From NCBI GenBank assembly GCA_012719645.1, contig JAAXZX010000012.1:1-46304 (forward strand): DNA of 46,304 nucleotides. The letters are read 5' to 3'. The notes beneath the pieces are model-generated. The model was not told where the DNA came from. It searched no databases and saw nothing but the letters and a program-made list of their open reading frames with translations. How positions within the stretch are numbered: position 1 is the stretch's first letter; every line of letters begins with the position of its first letter. The position numbers were made by a program, and so were the translations under genes. This DNA comes from Clostridiaceae bacterium (GTDB lineage: Bacteria; Bacillota; Clostridia; DSM-8532). This document shows positions 41,474 to 46,304 of the stretch, piece after piece.

Positions 41474-42574
41474 ATGAAAAATGATGTGACGATCGGATTG
41501 GCCGGTTTAGGGCTTATTGGAGGTTCCATCGCCCTTGCCCTGAAGAGCAGAGACGACAGGTACCGCATTGCAGCATGGGACAGGGACCGGGAAGTCGTGG
41601 ACAAAGCCCTTTCCGATAGGGTTGTGGACATTGCCGTATCCCCTGACTTTTCTGAGTTTGGGGTTTGCGACATTGTTTTCCTCTGCGTGCCGGTTTATGC
41701 CATGAAAGATGTACTGGAAAGGCTGAAGCCCCATATAAGGTCCGACTGCGTTATAACCGATGTGGGCAGCACCAAGGGTGATGTAAGCCTTATCATGGCC
41801 GAAGCTGGAGTGTCAAACCAGTTCATTGGAGGCCATCCCCTGGCCGGATCGGAAAAATCGGGCTATTCTGCCGCCAAGGCCAATCTTTTCGAAAATGCTT
41901 ACTATGTAATTACCCCAGGTAAGAATACACCTGAACATAATAAACAGCTCTTGCTGAGCGTTATCCGGGATCTTCGCGCCATTCCCCTTGAAATGACGCC
42001 CGAAGAGCATGACCGTGCAACGGCCGCCATAAGCCATGTTCCCCATGTTGTGGCATCCCTCCTGGTCAATCTTGTGAGGGAGCTGGATGGTCCGGATGGA
42101 TATATGAAGACCATTGCCGCAGGAGGTTTCAAGGATATCACCAGGATTGCCTCATCGTCCCCGGATCTCTGGGCCGGTATCTGCCTGTCCAACAGGGAAA
42201 TGATACTGAAGACCCTCTCGGAAATGGAAGGCCAGTTATCCGATTTCTGCGAGATCCTTAAAGACGGAAACCGGGATGAACTCATTCGTTTTTTCACGAC
42301 CGCCAGGGCTTTCCGCAACTCCATCGCGGACATGCCAAAGAGCATAATCGAAAGGCAGTACGATATTGTCGTGGATGTGGAGGACAGGCCGGGCATCATA
42401 GCGACCATTGCTACAGCCCTTGCCCAAAAGGGAATCAACATCAAGAACATCGGCATTGTACACAGCCGCGAAAACGAGGAAGGGGCGCTGGAGATCCGCT
42501 TCGAGGACGAGGAGTCCATGAAGGCCGGAATGGAAACCCTGAGCGCCCTGGGATATGGCGTAAAAGCTCGCTAA
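41474..42574 (+). CDS. tyrA: Prephenate dehydrogenase with C-terminal ACT domain
   Basis: Converts prephenate to 4-hydroxyphenylpyruvate with NAD(P)+ for tyrosine synthesis. It has 366 residues: the nucleotide motif GLAGLGLIGGSIALAL at the N-terminus, the substrate segment GGHPLAGSEKSGY near residue 117, the helical dimer domain (DRATAAISHVPHVVAS) and a C-terminal ACT domain (~295-366, DIVVDVEDRPGIIATIATAL) that should bind tyrosine for feedback control. GGAAGGTG precedes the ATG. Other aromatic pathway genes are absent nearby. A palindromic repeat begins inside its stop codon. Confidence 0.96.
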   Translation: MKNDVTIGLAGLGLIGGSIALALKSRDDRYRIAAWDRDREVVDKALSDRVVDIAVSPDFSEFGVCDIVFLCVPVYAMKDVLERLKPHIRSDCVITDVGSTKGDVSLIMAEAGVSNQFIGGHPLAGSEKSGYSAAKANLFENAYYVITPGKNTPEHNKQLLLSVIRDLRAIPLEMTPEEHDRATAAISHVPHVVASLLVNLVRELDGPDGYMKTIAAGGFKDITRIASSSPDLWAGICLSNREMILKTLSEMEGQLSDFCEILKDGNRDELIRFFTTARAFRNSIADMPKSIIERQYDIVVDVEDRPGIIATIATALAQKGINIKNIGIVHSRENEEGALEIRFEDEESMKAGMETLSALGYGVKAR

Positions 42575-42667
42575 CCAAGGGGACGGTTCCTCTGGTTCAA
42601 ACCAGGGGGACGGTTCCTCTGGTTCACTCTCTGATTTTAAAGCCACGGGGACCGTCTCCCTGGCTTT
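42573..42667. repeat. Palindromic GGGGACGGT repeat, locus E (three units)
   Basis: Units at 42573-42598 (AACCAAGGGGACGGTTCC), 42599-42624 (AACCAGGGGGACGGTTCC) and 42639-42667 (AAAGCCACGGGGACCGTC to TGGCTTT). The first begins within the tyrA stop codon, and the third ends 10 nt before the MFS stop of the convergent gene. Confidence 0.85.
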
Positions 42668-42676
42668 CCCCTGGCT

Positions 42677-43948
42677 TTACCCACTCTCATTTCCCCTTAT
42701 AGCACTGCGGTAATACAGTGCCGTTGCAAGGATTCCCAAAAGGAGCAGGCCGATGGTGAGAACAAAAGGCAGTACTCTTGAGATATCGCTCAGCATACCG
42801 CCTATGTATCCAAAGGGCACGCTCACCAGCATGACCGTGGTTTGCAGCAGGGCCAGGATATTGGAGCGTTCCGCCGGATCAACATGAATCGCCACCAGGG
42901 ATTCCCTGAGCGTAGCCAGAACAGCGCCGCCCAAGGCTTCAAATATGAGCGAAACCGAAAGGATCAGATATCCCAAAAAATCGGTGCCTCTTACCGAAAT
43001 AAGCAGCAGGCATCCGATTATGGCGCTCAGAAACCCTCCGTAAAGCGGCCATTTCAGCCTTGCCTGCCGTATATGCGTTATAACGGTAAAGAAAAGTATT
43101 ATTGAGATAATACTTTTTACCATCGGGAAGATGGGCAGCAGTTCGTCCGGGACACCGATGCGTTTTGACACGATTATCTGCCAGAAGGTGCTTCCAAGCA
43201 TGGCCGCGATCTCAACCAGTATGCTGATGATGATGGCAAAAATAGTGCCTTTCGAGGTCCTGATCTTTTTTGCCGCGCCCTTGTATCCCGATAAAAGCTC
43301 GCCCAGCGACTTGCCGTGTGTCGCTTCGCGCCTGATCCTGCCTACGGCTGTTTCGGTTGAGAATTTAAACAAGATCAGCAGCTTTGCGGTCATTACAACG
43401 AAAGCATTGATATATAGGATGCGTATTGCCGGAGCCAGCGTCAGCTTTGCCACGAGGACCGAGGAGATGGGAGCAAATAAAGCCGAGAGATTGCTCGCAA
43501 GTATCACCAGCGAATAGATCTGGGTGATCTTATCCTTCGGGGCATCCTCTATGAGAAGGCAGTCCCATGATACGGTAGGTATCTTCATCATCCCGTTAAG
43601 AAGCGCAGCCACAACGAAAAACCAGAATCCCTGGCTGAAGGCCCAGATGAGGCAGGGGAGGCTCCAGGACAGGAAATCAAAGATGGCGGTGCTCTTTCTG
43701 CGTCCCAGTTTGTCAACTATAGCGCCCGCCAAAAACGCGAAGATCATCTGGGAAAACATATATACCGATGATACTATCCCAACCTGCGTATCACTCATGC
43801 CGAAGGTCAGCATATATACCGTGGCGTAAGGCAGGCACAGGTTCATGGATAAGCCCCACATGGGCTCGGTATAAACGCAGGCGCGTGGATTGCCGCGCAG
43901 TTCAACAAGGGTGCGAAGCAGCTGATGCTTCATCAGTCTATTCTTCAT
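42677..43948 (-). CDS. Major facilitator superfamily transporter
   Basis: A 423-residue membrane protein with about twelve hydrophobic segments and the MFS loop 2-3 motif as GAIVDKLGRRKST near residue 75. The central loop (~200-235) is basic. It resembles drug or sugar efflux-type MFS proteins, but the substrate cannot be inferred. AAAGGAAC is ~11 nt before the ATG. It lies 21 nt downstream of the GH5 remnant on the same strand; import of a laminarin or cellulose product is a possibility but not shown. Confidence 0.88.
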   Translation of the reverse strand: MKNRLMKHQLLRTLVELRGNPRACVYTEPMWGLSMNLCLPYATVYMLTFGMSDTQVGIVSSVYMFSQMIFAFLAGAIVDKLGRRKSTAIFDFLSWSLPCLIWAFSQGFWFFVVAALLNGMMKIPTVSWDCLLIEDAPKDKITQIYSLVILASNLSALFAPISSVLVAKLTLAPAIRILYINAFVVMTAKLLILFKFSTETAVGRIRREATHGKSLGELLSGYKGAAKKIRTSKGTIFAIIISILVEIAAMLGSTFWQIIVSKRIGVPDELLPIFPMVKSIISIILFFTVITHIRQARLKWPLYGGFLSAIIGCLLLISVRGTDFLGYLILSVSLIFEALGGAVLATLRESLVAIHVDPAERSNILALLQTTVMLVSVPFGYIGGMLSDISRVLPFVLTIGLLLLGILATALYYRSAIRGNESG

Positions 43949-43969
43949 GCCGTATAGTTCCTTTCAGGG

Positions 43970-44449
43970 TTATCCTGCTGTCCACAATGAAATCAGCTCA
44001 TCTCTTATATCGGCATAATGGGGATCTGTCAGTCCAAAATCCATTCCCTTATATGTCCATACGGCACAGTCCCCGTATTCTCTTGCAATGTTCTCCCACA
44101 GCCTGATGAACCTCTGTTTTAACTCCGGGCTTTCGAACAAGATGTTTTTTTGCCTGCCAAAAGCATTAATAAAAGCATAGCCATATGCCTTGTGAAGATC
44201 CAGCACGACATTCAGGCCGTATTTCTCGCACCATGAAATAACCTGGCTTACATATCCATGCCCTTCGGTATTCCTTTTGCCTTCCTCGGTTTCCAGCACC
44301 TCACAGTCAACGGGAAGGCGGATATGATCGAGTCCCCAATCCGCTATCTGCCTTATATCGTCTTCGCTGATGAAACACCTGTAATGATCCCGGGTGTGGG
44401 CACATTGCGACAGGTAACCCCCAAGGTTAACTCCTCTGTTCAGTTTCAT
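43970..44449 (-). pseudogene. Internally deleted GH5 glycoside hydrolase remnant
   Basis: Residues 1-~127 are a normal GH5 N-terminus (LNRGVNLGGYLSQC, IADWGLDHIRLPVD, LNVVLDLHKAYGY, LWENIAREYGD). The frame then continues straight into the family C-terminus, AVWTYKGMDFGLTDPHYADI and RDELISLW, and stops at 159 residues. Full-length relatives have about 310-350 residues, so the middle, with the acid/base Glu (in LNE) and the nucleophile Glu (in GEYG), is gone. AAGGAG lies 13 nt before the ATG. It should be catalytically dead. It is downstream of the GH16 gene, suggesting a former beta-glucan gene pair. Confidence 0.75.
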
Positions 44450-44590
44450 GATTTTCGATAAACTCCTTTTGCCGTTATTAGATAATCATATTTTATAGTA
44501 ACATAAGCCGACAGGAAAAAGCACCGGTTAACCGTACCTGCCGTAAGGCCGGCTGGCAACACACCATCATGAACAACCATATAGCAATAA

Positions 44591-44621
44591 CCCCTATCCC
44601 CAAATGGCAAGGGGATAGGGG
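44591..44621 (-). terminator. Terminator-like hairpin after the GH16 gene
   Basis: An 11-bp perfect stem, CCCCTATCCCC / GGGGATAGGGG, with a 9-nt loop lies 22 nt past the GH16 stop on the minus strand. Only TTATTG follows, so its strength is uncertain. The rest of 44450-44642 shows nothing else recognisable. Confidence 0.6.
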
Positions 44622-44642
44622 GGTATTCTGTCATTCAGCGGG

Positions 44643-46142
44643 CTACTCAATGAACTCCACGCGGACATTTCTTATATAAATATCAGCCGTAGAGCCTTTG
44701 TTCCCCATGTTAAACTCCAGTCTTCCGTAGTTGTCATCCTTTTCGGTCATCTTAAACTCATAAGTGTAGGTCTGCCATTCTGTTGACAGGGTCAGAAGGG
44801 TATCTTTGAAGTATCTGATCCAGTTGACATTGGGAGCCGATACGCACACGATCATATCCCGTACTTCCGATGCGCGCGCTTCAAAGGATATCCGGTATTC
44901 TTTGCCCTTGTACATGGGAAGATCGGCCTGTACAAGCTGTACCGAATAATCCACGGTTCCCTGGTTCTGGGTCTTGATAATCATCATTCCATCCTTTATC
45001 TCCGCAGTGCCCTGGCCGCCCTGGAAAAGAAGGAACTTCCAGTTGATATCGTCGTTCAGATCCTCTGCCTCGGCAAAATCGCCGTTGTAGATCAGGTTTC
45101 CGTCCTCCAGGGGCTCACGGAACTTCTTTTCCGGCTTTTTGACATTGGTGTCATACTCCGGCTTCTGGTATACCCTGACATAATCTATTTCAAACTCGGC
45201 CTTGGAAAAGTCTGTGGTTTCATCAGGATTTCCAGGCCAGTCGCCGCCTACCGCCAGGTTCATCTGAACGAAGAAACTCCGGTCAAATGGCGCAGGATAA
45301 GGCTTTTCCTCTCCGCCTATCGAGGTGTACCAGTCATTTACTTTATGTATCAGTTCCCCGTCCACATAGAAACGCATTTCACCGGGTTCCCATTCCAGGG
45401 AAAACTCATGGAAGTCATCAGCAAAGGTGGTGCCATCGGTCAGGACTTTGAAACCCTGCTGCTGCGCATGAGGTTCACCATAGTGTACGGTGGCATAGGC
45501 TATGTGGGCCTGGTTGCCCAGGACCTCCATGATATCTATTTCACCGCACCTAGGCCAGTTTCCGTAATAGCCTTCATTCGTGGGCATCATCCAGATCGCG
45601 GGCCATAAACCTTGTCCTTCAGGCACTTTGGCGCTTACAACAACCTTACCATACAGGAAACCCTTTTTTCTCGAGTTTACCTTGCCGGAGGTATAATAGT
45701 CCTTTCCATTTTTCTGTGTTTTTATGGCTTTGAGGACAAGCCTTCCGTCCCTTACAAATACGTTGTCGCCTGACATGGTGTACTCCTGCAGTTCGTTGTT
45801 GGTCCAGCCCGGTCTGTGCTGCTCAATATTCCATATATCGGTGTTCAGGCTGGTCCCGTTAAACTCATCATGCCACAAAAGGGTGTAGCCTTCATATTGT
45901 GGAATTTCGCTTTCATCGACCTGGTTTTTGGGAGGAGAGGTCGGCTGTCCCGTTTCAGGCATAGGTGTTGGCTCAACATCAGGTTTCTCTGTGGGAGTTG
46001 GCTCAACAACAGTTTTCTCTGCAGGGGTCGGCGCAGCAGGTTCAACAACAGGCTCAATGGCATTGTCCCCGCATCCGGCCAGGCTGGTGAAAACAAGCAA
46101 AAGACAGCAAATCAGCGCTATAAATCTCACATGCCTTTTCAT
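44643..46142 (-). CDS. GH16 endo-beta-1,3-glucanase (laminarinase-like) lipoprotein with C-terminal CBM
   Basis: Secreted, lipid-anchored endoglucanase of 499 residues. In order: signal peptide with lipobox LAGC near residue 23; a Pro/Thr/Glu linker (~28-78) with repeated VEPTPTEKP-like units; the GH16 domain (~85-330) with catalytic EIDIME in GEIDIMEVLG and the WPAIWMMP and FYVDGELIHKV segments; then a CBM4/9-like beta-sandwich (~355-499, NLIYNGDFAEAEDLNDDINW). The family hydrolyses laminarin or mixed-linkage beta-glucan. ATG 46142 has GGAGG 7 nt upstream; ATG 46148 is too close to it. It precedes the GH5 remnant and the MFS gene. Confidence 0.94.
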   Translation of the reverse strand: MKRHVRFIALICCLLLVFTSLAGCGDNAIEPVVEPAAPTPAEKTVVEPTPTEKPDVEPTPMPETGQPTSPPKNQVDESEIPQYEGYTLLWHDEFNGTSLNTDIWNIEQHRPGWTNNELQEYTMSGDNVFVRDGRLVLKAIKTQKNGKDYYTSGKVNSRKKGFLYGKVVVSAKVPEGQGLWPAIWMMPTNEGYYGNWPRCGEIDIMEVLGNQAHIAYATVHYGEPHAQQQGFKVLTDGTTFADDFHEFSLEWEPGEMRFYVDGELIHKVNDWYTSIGGEEKPYPAPFDRSFFVQMNLAVGGDWPGNPDETTDFSKAEFEIDYVRVYQKPEYDTNVKKPEKKFREPLEDGNLIYNGDFAEAEDLNDDINWKFLLFQGGQGTAEIKDGMMIIKTQNQGTVDYSVQLVQADLPMYKGKEYRISFEARASEVRDMIVCVSAPNVNWIRYFKDTLLTLSTEWQTYTYEFKMTEKDDNYGRLEFNMGNKGSTADIYIRNVRVEFIE

Positions 46143-46192
46143 AAACATACCTCCCTGACTATATTTTTGGTCTGTTAACTTAATAATAAAAA

Positions 46193-46304
46193 TGAGACCT
46201 GAAACGCCTCTGGTATAATGGAAACTGCAAAACCACCATTACCTCCCAGAAAGGAGCGTTCAAGTCTCATGATTATTATACCATCTAGCGTAGTATGTCC
46301 AAGG
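46193..46304 (+). mobile_element. Probable left edge of an insertion sequence with a truncated gene
   Basis: An inverted repeat pairs GAGACCTGAAACGC (46194-46207) with GCGTTCAAGTCTC (46256-46268), with one base gap. Between them is an extended -10 (TGGTATAATGG) and AAAGGAG. An ATG at 46269 opens a frame (MIIIPSSVVCPR) that runs off the window. A terminal repeat, own promoter and reading frame starting within ~110 bp fits an IS end, but the transposase family cannot be named from 12 residues. Confidence 0.4.

Noticed and set aside
42236-42646. A 136-residue minus-strand reading frame antisense to tyrA
   Set aside because: Its start lies in the repeat units (EPEEPSPWFEPEE) and the rest is opposite the well-supported tyrA gene.

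Overview
The window reads as chromosomal DNA of a spore-forming, fermentative member of the class Clostridia (Bacillota) with a moderately high G+C content. The grounds are: an IspH-ribosomal protein S1 fusion, which is a clostridial arrangement; a SigK-type sporulation sigma factor; a YtvI-like sporulation membrane protein; a Bacillota-type SOS box (CGAAC-N4-GTTCG); a HutP-family protein; a sodium-pump decarboxylase beta subunit; strong GGAGG ribosome binding sites; and unusually frequent TTG start codons. No species is claimed.

Layout. 1-350: two convergent tRNAs (the left one cut by the window edge) share a terminator hairpin. 314-7108: a pentose/plant-polysaccharide block, with a GH3 glycosidase divergent from xylB-xylR(ROK)-xylA. 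7150-12076: proA, prfC, a haem-type bacterioferritin, a collapsed Fpg/Nei glycosylase remnant, a cluster of palindromic repeats and a tandem-ACT protein. 12185-14435: the SOS pair yneA/lexA, divergent around three SOS boxes spaced exactly 30 bp apart, then a LacI-type regulator. 14444-20306 (minus strand): an MBL-fold hydrolase, then a five-gene set (NusG-II protein, Gx transporter, long type II NADH dehydrogenase with a membrane C-terminus, polyprenyl diphosphate synthase, ApbE lipoprotein) that matches the core of the flavin-based extracellular electron transfer (EET) locus of Listeria.

20598-28625: a carboxypeptidase-regulatory-like repeat protein, bioY under a BirA-type operator, a sodium-pump decarboxylase beta subunit with a 42-residue gamma-like partner, an LCP protein, nifS-nifU, thpR and ytvI. 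28744-33718: a small membrane protein, sigK, an RpiR-type regulator, an HI0933-type flavoprotein, a degenerate ~30-bp tandem repeat array, an anchored hypothetical protein and a HutP-family protein. 33779-42574: a housekeeping run, cmk-plsC-ispH/rpsA, cheR, a small coiled-coil protein, ruvA-ruvB, proC, a NUDIX hydrolase and tyrA. 42677-46304: an MFS transporter, a GH5 remnant, a GH16 laminarinase-like lipoprotein and the likely edge of an insertion sequence.

The most interesting points are: the EET-like locus; the 30-bp-periodic triple SOS control region; two unrelated genes (Fpg/Nei and GH5) that each lost their catalytic middle in frame while keeping both ends; a palindromic GGGGACGGT repeat family that sits on or next to stop codons at five loci and forms the C-terminus of the GH3 enzyme; the degenerate 30-bp tandem array; and a four-segment attenuator-like structure after the IspH-S1 gene. 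All function calls come from motifs and family knowledge read by eye; no database search was run.
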